A stretch of DNA of 39,932 bases from Haplomitrium mnioides (taxonomy: Eukaryota > Marchantiophyta > Haplomitriopsida > Calobryales): NCBI GenBank assembly GCA_049999725.1, contig JBNGIS010020542.1:1-39932 (forward strand). Direction: 5' to 3'. A model generated the notes under the pieces. It had not been told where the DNA came from, ran no database searches, and saw only the letters and a program-made list of their open reading frames with translations. Shown here in pieces: positions 1-9,003 of the stretch. Made by a program: the position numbers and the translations under genes. The stretch's first letter is position 1. Each line of letters begins with the position of its first letter.

Positions 1-196
1 GCGTCTCTATGATCATTCTCCACCTGTTTCGCTTTCAGGTTCTGACTGCCTACTCTTCCACTTTGTTTTTTCTAGGAAGCCATCATGAAACTAAAAGTAA
101 TACAATGCAATTTTGAACAAGGGAATGCATTAGTGGGTGATTGTGAGACACAGCTCTTTTTCACTGTTCTGTGCTGGCATACACAAATTGGTGTGT
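1..196. other. Flanking sequence, nothing recognised
   Basis: Ordinary-looking sequence before the first satellite array. The frame open from position 85 owes its length to the array downstream, so I do not call a gene. No promoter, RNA gene or transposon end is visible. Confidence 0.5.
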
Positions 197-828
197 CAAT
201 GCATCACCACCACTCATCTCATCTCATCTCATCTCATCTACTTCAACAAACAATGCATTGCCACAGCTCATCTCATCTCATCTACTTCAACAAACAATGC
301 ATTACCATCGCTCATCTCATCTCATCTCATCTCATCTCATCTACTTCAACAAACAATGCATCACCACCGCTCATCTCATCTCATCTCATCTACATCAACA
401 AACAATGCATCACCACCACTCATCTCATCTCATCTCATCTACTTCAACAAACAATGCATTACCATCGCTCATCTCATCTCATCTACTTCAACAAACAATG
501 CATCACCACCCCTCATCTCATCTCATCTCATCTACTTCAACAAACAATGCATCACCACCTCTCATCTCATCTCATCTCATCTACTTTAACAAACAATGCA
601 TCACCACACCTCATCACATCTCATCTCATCTACTTCAACAAACAATGCATCACCACCCCTAATCTCATCTCATCTACTTCAACAAACAATGCATCACCAC
701 CCCTAATCTCATCTCATCTACTTCAACAAACAATGCATCACCACCCCTCATCTCATCTCATCTCATCTACTTCAACAAAGAATGCATTACCTCATCTCAT
801 CTCATCTCATCTACTTCAACAAACAAAT
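197..828. repeat. Two-level minisatellite (29 bp core + n x CTCAT)
   Basis: About 13 tandem units, each starting CAATGCAT(C/T)A and ending in CTACTTCAACAAA. Unit starts fall at 197, 251, 295, 354, 403, 452, 496, 545, 594, 643, 687, 731 and 780, and the last unit ends near 824. The unit lengths are therefore 54, 44, 59, 49, 49, 44, 49, 49, 49, 44, 44, 49 and 44, always 44 + 5n. The variation is entirely the number of CTCAT pentamers (3 to 6) after the core. The array contains no stop in any forward frame, which explains the long artefactual open frames across it. Confidence 0.95.
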
Positions 829-1100
829 CTCACAATAATATGCAATTTTAGTCCTATGAGGTTTCAATACTATTACATATTTCTTTTGTATCCTACTTTG
901 AATACTATTACATATTTCTTTTGTATACTACTTTGAATATAAATCTAGTGGTTACATAATAATCCAACAGAATATCTATAAAAACCAATCAGCTCTTTAT
1001 CCCAATCATGCTTACTAGCAAAAAGTCGTACTTTTCAACTCACTAAAACAATAGAAATAAAAGTTCATTCACTTGTCTAAAACCATTTAAACAAACTTTC
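829..1100. other. AT-rich spacer between the two satellite arrays
   Basis: AT-rich sequence with no gene. It contains one perfectly spaced 35-bp direct duplication (listed separately) and otherwise nothing recognisable. Confidence 0.5.
866..935. repeat. 35-bp direct tandem duplication
   Basis: Two adjacent 35-bp copies, 866-900 and 901-935, each starting AATACTATTACATATTTC and ending CTACTTTG. They differ at one position (C versus A in TATCCTAC/TATACTAC). Confidence 0.95.
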
Positions 1101-2545
1101 AATCAATAAGTCTCTTGGCATTGCAATGAGCTCTCGCATCAATACTTCTTTCGTCATTTCCATTAGCTCTCTCATCAATGCATCTCCTATCATTTTGCAT
1201 CATTTCTATATACTCTTTTATCAATACATCCATAAGCGCTTTTATCAATACGTCTTTTTCCATAGACTCTTTTATCAATACGTCTTTTTCCATAGACTCT
1301 TTTATCAATACGTCCATAAGCACTTTTATCAATACACCTTTTGTCATTTATATTAGCTCTCTCATCAATGCATCTGCAATAATCTCGTATCATTTCCATA
1401 AATTCTTTTATCAATACATCTTTCCATAGACTCTTTTATCAATACGTCCATAAGCACTTTTATCAATACATCTTTTGTCATTTCCATTAGCTCTCTCATC
1501 AATGCATCTCCTATCATCTCGTATCATCTCCATAATTTCTTTTATCAATATGTCTTTTGTCATTTCTATGATCTCTCTTATCAATACATCTTTTGTCATT
1601 TCCATTATCTCTCTAGTCAATATATCTCTTATCATGTATCATTTCCATCAACTCTCATATCAATAAGTCTTTTGTCATTTCCACAAGCTCTCCTATTAAT
1701 GCATCTCCTGTCAACTTGAATCATTTCCATGAGCTCTCCCATCAATACATCTTTTTTCATTTTCGTGAGTTGTCTTATTAATATGTCGAGTTTCATTCCC
1801 ATTAGCTCTTTCATCAATGTATCTCCTATCATCTTCTTTCCCTACTATGAGCTCTTCTATTAATACATCTTTTGTCGTTTCCATTAGCTCTCTTATAAAT
1901 ACATCACCAATCACCTCGTATCAATTCTATAATTTCCTTTATCAATACATCTTTTGTTATTTCCATGACCTCTCTTGTTAATACATCTTTTTTCATTTCC
2001 ATTATCTCTCTAGTCAATACATCTCCTATCATCTCATATCATTTCCATCAGCTCTCCTATCAATAAGTTTGTTGTCATTTCCACAAGCTCTCCTATGAAT
2101 ACGTCTAGTGTCATTCTTATTAGCTCTTTCATCAATTCATCTCCTCTCATCTTCTATCATTTCCATGAGCTTTCCTATCAATATATTTTTGGCCATTTCA
2201 ATAAGCTCTCCTATCAAAACCTCGAGTGTCATTTCGAGTAGCTCTCTCATTAATCCATCTCCTATTATCTTCTATCATTTCCATGAGCTCTCTTATGAAT
2301 ACATCTTTTGTCATTTCCATTATCTCTCTTGTAAATACATGGAGTATCAATTCCATTAGCTCTCTCATCAATGCATCTCCTATCATCTTGTATTATTTCC
2401 ATGAGCTCTCCTATAAAAAAAAGTCTTTTGTAAGTTAAATTAGCTCTCCTTTCAATACGTAGAGTGTCATTTCCATTAGCTCTTTCATCAATGTGTCTAC
2501 AGTCATCTAATATCATTTCCATGATCTCTCCTATTAATATGTTTT
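1101..2545. repeat. Satellite with 36/36/46-bp higher-order period (118 bp)
   Basis: Basic unit of 36 bp, roughly TCATTTCCATTAGCTCTC followed by TCATCAATACATCTTTTG. Anchoring on the TCAAT/TTAAT element gives 1696, 1742, 1778, 1814, 1860, 1896, 1942, 1978, 2014, 2060, 2096, 2132, 2178, 2214, 2250, 2296, 2332, 2368, 2414, 2452, 2488 and 2534. From about 1942 the spacing is a regular 36, 36, 46. The 46-bp variant carries an extra 10 bp around CTATCATCT. The proximal part (1103-1617) is less regular, with 24-, 28- and 30-bp shortened units and a local perfect 30-bp duplication near 1241-1300. Because 118 is not a multiple of 3, frames shift at each higher-order unit. The array is not coding. Confidence 0.93.
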
Positions 2546-3189
2546 CTTTTAAATTTCCATTAGTGTCGCGACCTTCTCCTTGGCCTTGGCTCATGAAGAG
2601 AATAATGGCTCATGAAGAGCTTATTCTCATGGAAGGAGAGCAGCACGGTTAAACAGGGCCTTTTATGAGATGGCCTCGGACCCCAATTTATCCCTTTCCT
2701 GCACTAATGGCCCTGAGTTTTTTGGCATTGCAGTCACTCAACACCCACACCAAGAGCCACATCCCACTGTTTCTCTTCATGCACAACCCCAAGCCAAGAT
2801 TGGACCCGCTCAGATCTTGTCTTTCTGGCGGTCCTTCATTCCTCCTCAAAAACTTTTTCAATTCGTCATATCTACACCGTTTCAAAGGGAATAATACTTA
2901 CAAGACTACTCCTACAAGCTGGACACACTCCTATGCCAAAAATACACAAGGGCCAGCTACTCTAACACCCTAACTATACTCTCTATATGCTCTACGATGC
3001 CTCTAAGACTTATTCACAACTATACAAAAAAGCATATAAATAATTCTACGCTATGTACTCGATAGAAGTGTAGAGCGCCATCGACAAGCAACTCCCGACA
3101 CCACCAGTGTCTCCACGTAATGCTTCACACTTTGGCCGGCCTACTCTTAGACACATCACTGCTAGTTTATACCCTCCGTTGTAGAGGGT
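2546..3189. other. Unassigned stretch, possibly old LTR sequence
   Basis: No gene is recognised. It contains a short hairpin (GAGAATAA at 2598-2605, TTATTCTC at 2621-2628, 15-nt loop) overlapping a duplicated GGCTCATGAAGAG. Because minus-strand element 1 runs into a recognisable LTR scrap at 3190-3280, part of this stretch may be further LTR of that element read on the minus strand, but I cannot align it to the other LTRs. TATAAATA-like sequence near 3034 has no supporting context. Confidence 0.35.
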
Positions 3190-3280
3190 CTTGGATTCAC
3201 TTCCCCAAGCTTGGAAGAGGTTCAATTAACTTCCACCTTTAGAAAACAATCCTCTCCTTTGTAGGACACACTCCACCCAT
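3190..3280 (-). mobile_element. LTR scrap fused to RNase H of element 1
   Basis: On the minus strand this reads GGGTGGAGTGTGTC, then GAGGATTGTTTTC, then GGTGGAAGTTAAT, then CCTCTTCCAAGCTTG. The same series occurs on the plus strand at about 24908-24985 in the third LTR subfamily, and in weaker form at 11430-11500, 27480-27540 and 37930-37985. The match begins where homology to RNase H of element 2 ends (3279-3281), so this is a deletion junction. Confidence 0.75.
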
Positions 3281-3720
3281 CTGCACTTCAAATCAAACTC
3301 CTGCAGGAGAAGCACCCACCTCACAATCCGCCTTATCACATCCGATTTATTTACCATGTACTTGAGAGAATTATGATCGGTGTGAAAGATCACCTTGTAA
3401 TGCAACAAGTAATGATTCTTAAGGCTTTCCAATCCGTAGCAGAGTAATTCTTCTCCACTGGGGCCACTAGTCTACTAGCTAAGTAAATCGGATGATCCCT
3501 GCCCTTCTCATCTGTCTGGCTCAGTACCGCCCCGATGCAGGAGCCGGACACATCAATCAATACGTGAAATTCTCTCCCCTAGCTGGGAGGCACTAGAACA
3601 AGAGCACTCGCCAATCGCCTCTTGAACTCCATGAAGCTCGCCAGCCATTCGAAGGTGACTTCAAATGTGCTGCCCCCCTTGGTCATTTGGGTGAGAGGGA
3701 GAGCCACCGAGGCAAACTAG
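3281..3720 (-). pseudogene. RNase H remnant (element 1)
   Basis: Ty3/gypsy RNase H degrades the RNA strand of the RNA:DNA hybrid during reverse transcription. The minus-strand translation shows the LIDVSG..GAVLSQTDEKG start with its Asp, an NYSATDWKAL segment where the catalytic Glu of the DREA-type motif is Lys, and HYKVIFHTDHNSLKYMVNK with the TDH Asp. There is a small deletion and frame change near 3425 and several in-frame stops. The domain ends abruptly at 3281 in LTR sequence. Confidence 0.8.
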
Positions 3721-4500
3721 TCGATAAATCTTCTATAGTACCCCATGCACCCTAAGAAGCCTTGCACCTCCTTCAAGTTGGTGGGGAATGAGACTTTCAT
3801 CTAGATGGCAATTTTCTCCCAGTCTACTTCAATGCCTCTATTGGAAATCCTTTGTCCGAAGAGTATTCCTTCCTTCACCCCAAAGAAACACTTGCCTGGG
3901 TGTAATCTCATCCCCGTCTCTCTGCAGCATTGGAAGGTGAGCCTCACATCCCGCTCGTGATCGTACAACTTGCCATACACCACGAAATTGTCGATGAAGA
4001 TCTCCAAAAATTTCCTAAAGTAATCATGGAAGATGTTCATCATCATCCTTTGAAAAGTTCCTATTGCGTTGTATAGTCCGAAAGGCATCTTTCAGAAGGC
4101 AAACACCTCTCATTCCGTGGTGAATGCCATCTTCAAATGATCCTCCTCCTGGATCCAAATCTGGTTGTACTCGAAGCATCCATCCAAGAAGTTATAGACC
4201 TCTTCTCCTGCCACCAAATCCAGCACTCCGTCCGTGAAGGGAAACGAGCAATGGTACTTCTTTGTGGTCTCATTGAGCCTCCAAAACTCCTAGCACACTT
4301 GGATTTTCTGTTCACCATCCTACCCGACTTTCTTGGGCACCACCACCAACGGGGACACCCATTCACTGTTTAACACCGAGTAGATGAAATCCACCTCCAG
4401 CAACTTGTCGATCTCCTCCTTTATCAATAGGGAGAATCGTGGGTTCATCTTGTATTAGCATTGTCTAACATGGATTGCTTCGGGTTCTAAGTCAATCATG
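3720..4500 (-). pseudogene. Reverse transcriptase remnant (element 1)
   Basis: Minus-strand translation shows the gypsy RT order. The fingers region has KEEIDKLLE..DFIYSVLNSEWVSPLVVVPKK, followed by RLNETTKK and a PFTDGVLDL segment. The palm has MPFGLYNAIGTFQRMMMNIF and FIDNFVVYG, and the thumb side has GKCFFGVKEGILFGQRIS. The FxDD catalytic pair reads Asp (3990-3992) then Asn (3987-3989), so the second catalytic Asp is lost. The longest open piece is 95 codons (3801-4088). In-frame stops occur at 4131-4133 and elsewhere. It is clearly homologous to element 2 RT (6205-6960), which runs in the opposite direction. Confidence 0.9.
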
Positions 4501-4539
4501 TGTTCCCTCAATTCTCTCGAGACTCCCTTCAAATCCACG

Positions 4540-5269
4540 TGACTCCAAGCAAAGGCATCACTAAAGTTTATTAAGAGATAGGTGATGGCTTGCTCCGATT
4601 CTTTAGGCAATTCAGAGCCTATGTGCAATGTACGTCCCTCTCGGACAACCAGTTGCTTGTGTTGGGATTCCCACACCACCCCCATCTCGTTTCTCCAATG
4701 CACACCTTCCTTTTGCATCAAGGTCACTAATCGCAACCCCCTTCCACCCAGAGAGACTCTTTGGACTTCTCTTTGTCCGCCCTCTGCATCCGATGAGACA
4801 CTTTGGACCTACCCTTTCTTGCGGCCTTAGTGTCCTCACCCACTACTAGATCTTCAGTGTATTTCCTCACATTGTGATGTGTTTCTGTGTACTTTGCTAT
4901 CTCAATCTGATTGATAGACACCACACGTTCTTCAAACAGATCCTCTTCCATGGCCTCACCGACCATCGGAACCCAATAGTGGTATTCTGATTCTTCCTCC
5001 TCTTTGGACCACTCACTATTGTACTCCTCTAACACCTGCGTTTCCCCCAGGTGAGTAACCGGTCTATAGTGCACCACCGTCTTCTCTAGACAAAACACTA
5101 ATGTCAAATTGCCCCAATTATGCATGACACCGGCCCCACAAAGCCAGAGTCTTTCAATTAGTATAGTGTATGGAGATGATATGGCTGGCAACATGACTAG
5201 GTAGTTCAACTTGAGTTCTTTTCCTCTAATGAAGGTAGGCACTTGGAGGAGGGAGCCTAATGGTTTCAT
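4540..5269 (-). pseudogene. Protease C-terminus and acidic protease-RT linker (element 1)
   Basis: An open frame of 180 codons (4727-5269) starts within the protease (LNYLVMLPA, then SPYTILI.R.WL, a region usually reading ILGRPWL). It continues into a Glu-rich linker (EEYNSEWSKEEEESEYHYWVP) and a basic stretch ending ESLWVEGG. A second frame (4455-4736) continues through QKEGVHWRNEMGVVWE to AFAWSHVDLKGV.RELREHMIDLEPEAI, the conserved approach to RT. The same linker with the same landmarks is present in elements 2 and 3. Confidence 0.75.
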
Positions 5270-5430
5270 CTAGGATCCATCTGCCAACCTCATGATTCTG
5301 GTTGTGGGTTCGAATTCCGTGAATCCCAGTTTGTGAGCAGTCTCATCCATTATAATGTTCACCCTTGCCCCTTCGTCTACGGGCTCCAGCTACAATGTGC
5401 ACCCCACCATCTGAATGTCGATGTCGAGAA
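5270..5430 (-). pseudogene. Aspartic protease active-site region (element 1)
   Basis: Retroviral-type protease that would cut the Gag-Pol polyprotein. The minus strand encodes VDEGARVNIIMDETAHKLGF, with the DxGA catalytic motif at 5380-5366. The matching motif is DKGA in element 3 (GAC at 14336) and DGGA in element 4 (GAT at 30505). Stops interrupt the frame just downstream (near 5270). Confidence 0.8.
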
Positions 5431-5762
5431 CCCCCTTGTCCATACATACCAGTTGTAGATCCGCTTGAGCTCCCACTCATGGCAGCCTTCTCCCCCTCTT
5501 GGCTCCTATTAGCAATTCTCGAAGCTGCCTCCTATACAACAAGCTATCCTTGATTAATTGGCCCACTGTGGCTATAACAGGGCAGTCTCACATCTACCAA
5601 GAGGCTGTAGAGAATGGGTTTTACTCCACCTTCTAGGGCTGTGATCTTTGTCCTTGCTTCCTTGGGCTCCCCCTATTGTTTGCTGACCTCCTTCAAGGTC
5701 TTGATCGTGGCCTACTCTCCTTCCAAAGCCTCCTGAGCCTCCAACTACTTCCTCACGTGATG
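5430..5762 (-). pseudogene. Gag C-terminal tail / gag-pro region (element 1)
   Basis: Nucleotide homology to element 3 positions about 13950-14300: an E/Q-rich helical stretch followed by a QL.ELL.GAKR segment upstream of the protease. It is interrupted by several stops. No zinc knuckle remains, because the element is cut off at 5762. Confidence 0.65.
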
Positions 5763-6200
5763 TCTGTTAACTAGATCAAGCTCGCAGAGTGCTTGGAGAC
5801 AAAGCACAGGCTAAGGGGATCCATTGAATATCTTGCAAGGGAAGAGGACACTGACGCCGGAAGAAAATAGAGGTCTGAAGTGTCTCATCTTATGCAAGAG
5901 GAGGAACCAAAAAAAGTCTGAAGAGTCTCCCCGGGTAGAAGGGGGGTTTCGATTGGCGATCCTGATGCAAGAAGGCGGTGTACAATGGAGGAACAAGGTG
6001 GGGGTAGTGCAGGAATAAGAGCACAAACAACTGGTTGTCCAGAAGGGACGGATATTCCACATAGGCTCTGAATTACCCAAACAAGTAGAGCCAGCAATCA
6101 CCCATCTCCTCACAAATTTCAGCAACACCTTTGCTTGGAGTCATGTGGATCTGAGGGGAGTCCTCAAGGAATTGGAGGGACACATAATTGACTTGGAACC
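5762..6200 (+). pseudogene. Protease-RT linker remnant (element 2)
   Basis: Shares landmarks with elements 1 and 3: SEESPRVEGGFRLAILMQEG, VQWRNKVGVVQE, then FAWSHVDL near 6130 and IDLEPGAIL near 6190. A TAA at 6016-6018 and a second stop near 6243 interrupt it. Its function is unknown. It is probably a spacer in the polyprotein just before RT. Confidence 0.65.
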
Positions 6201-6204
6201 CGGG

Positions 6205-6960
6205 GCAATCCTTGGAAGACAGCGCCAGTATAAGATGAACCCCTGATTCTCGTTGTTAGTGAAGGAGGAGATCGACAAACTACTCGAGGCAGATTTCATC
6301 CACACGGTTTTAAATAGTGAATGGGTGTCCTCACTAGTGGTGGTGCCCAGAAAGGTCGGCCAGGATGGAGAACAAAAGATCGAGTGTCCGAGGATTTCTG
6401 GAAGCTAAATGAGACCACACAAAAGGACCACTACTCGTTGCCATTCACGGACCGAGTGCTCGTTTTGGTGGCAGGACAAGAAGTCTCCACCTTCATGGAT
6501 GGATATTCAAGACACAAGAAGATCTGGATCCAGGAGGAGGATCAGTTAAAGACGGTGTTAACTACAGAATAAGGGGTGTTTGCGTTCCAAATGATGCCTT
6601 TCAAACTCTGCAACACACCAAGAACCTTTCAGCGGATGATGATGAACATTTTCCACAATTACTTGAGGAAATTTGAGGAGATACTCATCAATGATTTTGT
6701 GGTGTATGGGAAGCTCTGCGAACATGAGCGGGATGTGAGGCTCACCCTCCAACGATGCAAGGAAACATGGCTGAGATTACACCTAGGTAAGTGCTTCTTT
6801 GGAGTGAAGGAAGGGATACTCCTTGGGCACAGAATTTCTAGTCGAAGCACTGAGGTAGACCATGAAAAGATTGCAATGTGGATGTATGTGTCATTTCCCA
6901 CCAACTTGAAGGAAGTGCAAGGCTTCCTCGATTGTGTGGGCTACTATTAGAGATTTATTG
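6205..6960 (+). pseudogene. Reverse transcriptase remnant (element 2)
   Basis: Gypsy RT fragments in order: KEEIDKLLEADFIHTVLNSE, a frame change near 6320-6390, KLNETTQKDHYSLPFTDRV, then LCNTPRTFQRMMMNIFHNY and LINDFVVYGKL, and GKCFFGVKEGILLGHRIS. The catalytic pair reads Asn (6690-6692) then Asp (6693-6695), so the first catalytic Asp is lost. Element 1 lost the second one. A stop (TAA at 6570-6572) falls where a Trp is usual in this family. The final ORF (6576-6950, 124 codons) covers palm to thumb. Confidence 0.9.
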
Positions 6961-7545
6961 ATCTGTTTGCGTGAGTGGTTTTAACCCTCACCGAAATGAC
7001 AAACAGGGGCAACACATTTGAAGCCATCCTTGATAGGCTGTTGAGCTTCCTTGAGTTGAAGCGACGACTAGCAAGTGCTCCCATACTTGTGCCGCCCGGT
7101 TGAGGGAAAGAATACCACGTCATGATCAATGTGTTCGGCTTCTACATCGAGGCAAGATTAAGCCAAACAGATGAGAAGGGCACGGACATTCCAATTTACT
7201 TTGCAAGCATGCTACTAGCCCCAACGGAGAAAAATTACTCTACCACCGATCGGAAGGCGCTTGGGATCATTTTTGCCTTGAAAAAAATTCAAGCATTAAC
7301 TTTTGCATTACAAGATGATCTTTCACACCGATCACAATGCTCTCAAGTATCTTGTGAACAAGCCTAATGTGACAGGCCGGATTATGAGGTGGGTGCTTCT
7401 CCTGTAGGAGTTTGACTTTGAAGTGCGGATCAAACAGGGAAAAAAACATAGCAATGCCGATTTCTTCTCCGGAGTGGTTGGACCAATCAACGAAAAGGAG
7501 GTAAATGACGCTTTCTCAGATGAGAATCTGTTCAAAATCAGAGCA
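6960..7545 (+). pseudogene. RNase H remnant (element 2)
   Basis: Covers the RT-RNase H connection (LELKRRLASAPILVPP) and RNase H. The first catalytic Asp is Asn (MINVFGFY where element 4 has MIDVSGFY). The catalytic Glu is Lys (TDRKALG versus IDREAVG). The TDH Asp remains (HTDHNALKY). A +1 frame change lies in the A7 run at 7281-7287. Element 4 has a +1 change at the equivalent codon. The domain ends near NADFFS at about 7470. Confidence 0.85.
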
Positions 7546-8490
7546 TAAAAGCCCACAGATTATGTCGTCATAATCGTATTCCTCCTTGCAGCCCAAATTC
7601 CGAAGGGCAACAATAGAGAGGAAGGAGCGGTTTTCCTCCAAAGGATGAAACCATACCTTTCTATAAAGGGAGTGTTGCACAAGCGAGGCTATAATAGGAT
7701 GATCAGGAGATGCTTGGAGCGGGACCAGTCCACGATGGTGATGCAGGCCTTGCACGGAGAGGAGGTGGGAGGCCATTTTGCAGCGGATGCCACGGTAAGG
7801 AAAATTTTGCATACACGGTAATAGTGGCCAACGCTGCACAAGGATGTGCACTTTTGGGTGAAGAGATAAAACGCTTGTCAGAGATCGAAAAGGCCAGCAA
7901 CTAGCCAACATCACCCCTTGGTCCTAATTATCCCACTAACGCCCTTTGAAAAATGGAGCATTGATTTCATCGATTCGATTGCACCATCCATCCAAAAGGG
8001 AAATAGGTACATTCTGCTGGCCATGGATTGCGCCACTAAATGGGTGGAAGCCAGAGCCACCTGGAAGGATGATGCAAAAACGGTGGCTATCTTCTTGTAT
8101 GGGCAAATGTTTTGCAAGTTTGGGCCCCCACTAGTGACCAAGGCATGCACTTCATCAACCAGGTAATCAAAGACCTGACCTCAAGATACCTGATCAACCA
8201 CCGCTGCACCAGGACTTATCATCCGAAGCCAAACGGGCTAACAAAGAGGGCAAATGGGATCATGGGCAAAATCCTTAGCAAGACGGTGGCAGCAAACAAG
8301 GCTAATTGGGATCTCAAATTGCTGACAGCAACATACGCCTATAACTTGGCCTACAAGACCACCATCGGTCACTACACATATTTCCTAGTCTTTGAACAAC
8401 AAGCCCTGGTACCAGTGGAGTACAAAGTACCCACCCAAAGATTGTTGGAGGAAGAAAGGATGACAGAGGATTAGAATAGGAGGGAAAGTC
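7546..8490 (+). pseudogene. Integrase remnant (element 2)
   Basis: Integrase joins element cDNA to the host chromosome. Visible are the zinc-binding His pair (ALHGEEVGGHFAADATV, about 7750-7795), a damaged CC pair near 7875 with the first Cys missing, and WSIDFID with the first catalytic Asp (about 7970). A roughly 8-bp deletion near 8133 changes frame just before SDQGMHF (second Asp). GLTKRANG follows, where the catalytic Glu is Lys (G-to-A). The core continues into AYNLAYKTTIGHYTYFLVF. It is defective in both frame and catalysis. Confidence 0.87.
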
Positions 8491-8850
8491 TCTATGAGCT
8501 GGAGAGCCTAGAGGAGGCAAGGGAGCAAGCTTAGGGACGATTGGAGCACCACCAAAGACTGCGCAAGAAGCAACCTGACAAGGTCCTGAAACCTACAGAT
8601 CTCTATGAGGGAGACATAGTGATGTTATATGACAACTGATTTGTACATTTCCTAGGGAAGTTACACACTAGATGGATGGGACCCTTTGCTTTGCAGAAGG
8701 TGCATCGAAACAGATCCGTAGAATTGGAAACATTGGAGGGGCAGAAATTTGCCAATCGAGTACGTTTCAATCGCCTCAAAAGGTATGTGAACAAGGAGGA
8801 AGATGGAGGGGGACCAGGGTCTATCCGTTTGGGGGTTCTAATGCGGCATG
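8490..8850 (+). pseudogene. Integrase C-terminal tail (element 2)
   Basis: Encodes RLRKKQPDKVLKP, then EGDIVMLYDN, stop, FVHFLGKLHTRWMGPFAL: the GPF/Y-type C-terminal domain of gypsy integrases. No chromodomain follows, which argues for a non-chromovirus lineage of Tat/Athila type. Stops at 8532 (TAG) and 8637 (TGA) occur at the same codons in element 3 (15482 and 15597). Confidence 0.75.
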
Positions 8851-8992
8851 TGTGAGTGTGTGAGGGTGTGAGTGTGTGAGTATTTTGCAATTGCGGTACG
8901 ACAACTTTGTATCTAGCCAGACAACCGCCATTTCTGAGGAGGCAACCAGCAGAGTGGAATGCAAGAGGGTGTTCGCAAAGACGCTTCACACT

Positions 8993-9003
8993 AAAAGAGG
9001 GAG
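8993..9003 (+). other. Polypurine tract of element 2
   Basis: AAAAGAGGGAG immediately upstream of the LTR start (TG at 9007). Plus-strand DNA synthesis of an LTR element is primed from such a tract. The homologous tract in element 3 is AAAAAGGGGAG at 15951-15961. Confidence 0.85.

Larger units (their letters stand above)
3190..5762 (-). mobile_element. Element 1: truncated Tat/Athila-like Ty3/gypsy remnant
   Basis: Read on the minus strand, the order is gag C-terminal tail (5762 to about 5430), protease (about 5420-5060), acidic linker (about 5060-4540), RT (about 4500-3720), partial RNase H (about 3700-3281), then an LTR scrap (3280-3190). It is collinear with elements 2, 3 and 4. The 5' end is cut off at 5762, where element 2 starts in the opposite orientation. 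The 3' end lost the rest of RNase H, all integrase, the polypurine tract and most of the LTR in one deletion near 3280. Many stops and a catalytic Asp-to-Asn change in RT show that it is inactive. The order PR-RT-RH is diagnostic of Ty3/gypsy. Confidence 0.85.

Noticed and set aside
85-936. 283-codon plus-strand open frame
   Set aside because: It is carried by the CTCAT/CAATGCAT minisatellite, which lacks stops in all three forward frames. Unit lengths (44, 49, 54, 59) are not multiples of three, so no constant protein repeat is encoded.
1099-2594. Series of minus-strand frames reading KDVLIREIMEMT-like repeats
   Set aside because: The 36-bp unit is 12 codons and gives locally repetitive peptides, but the 46-bp units shift frame every 118 bp and no frame exceeds about 110 codons. 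It behaves as a satellite.
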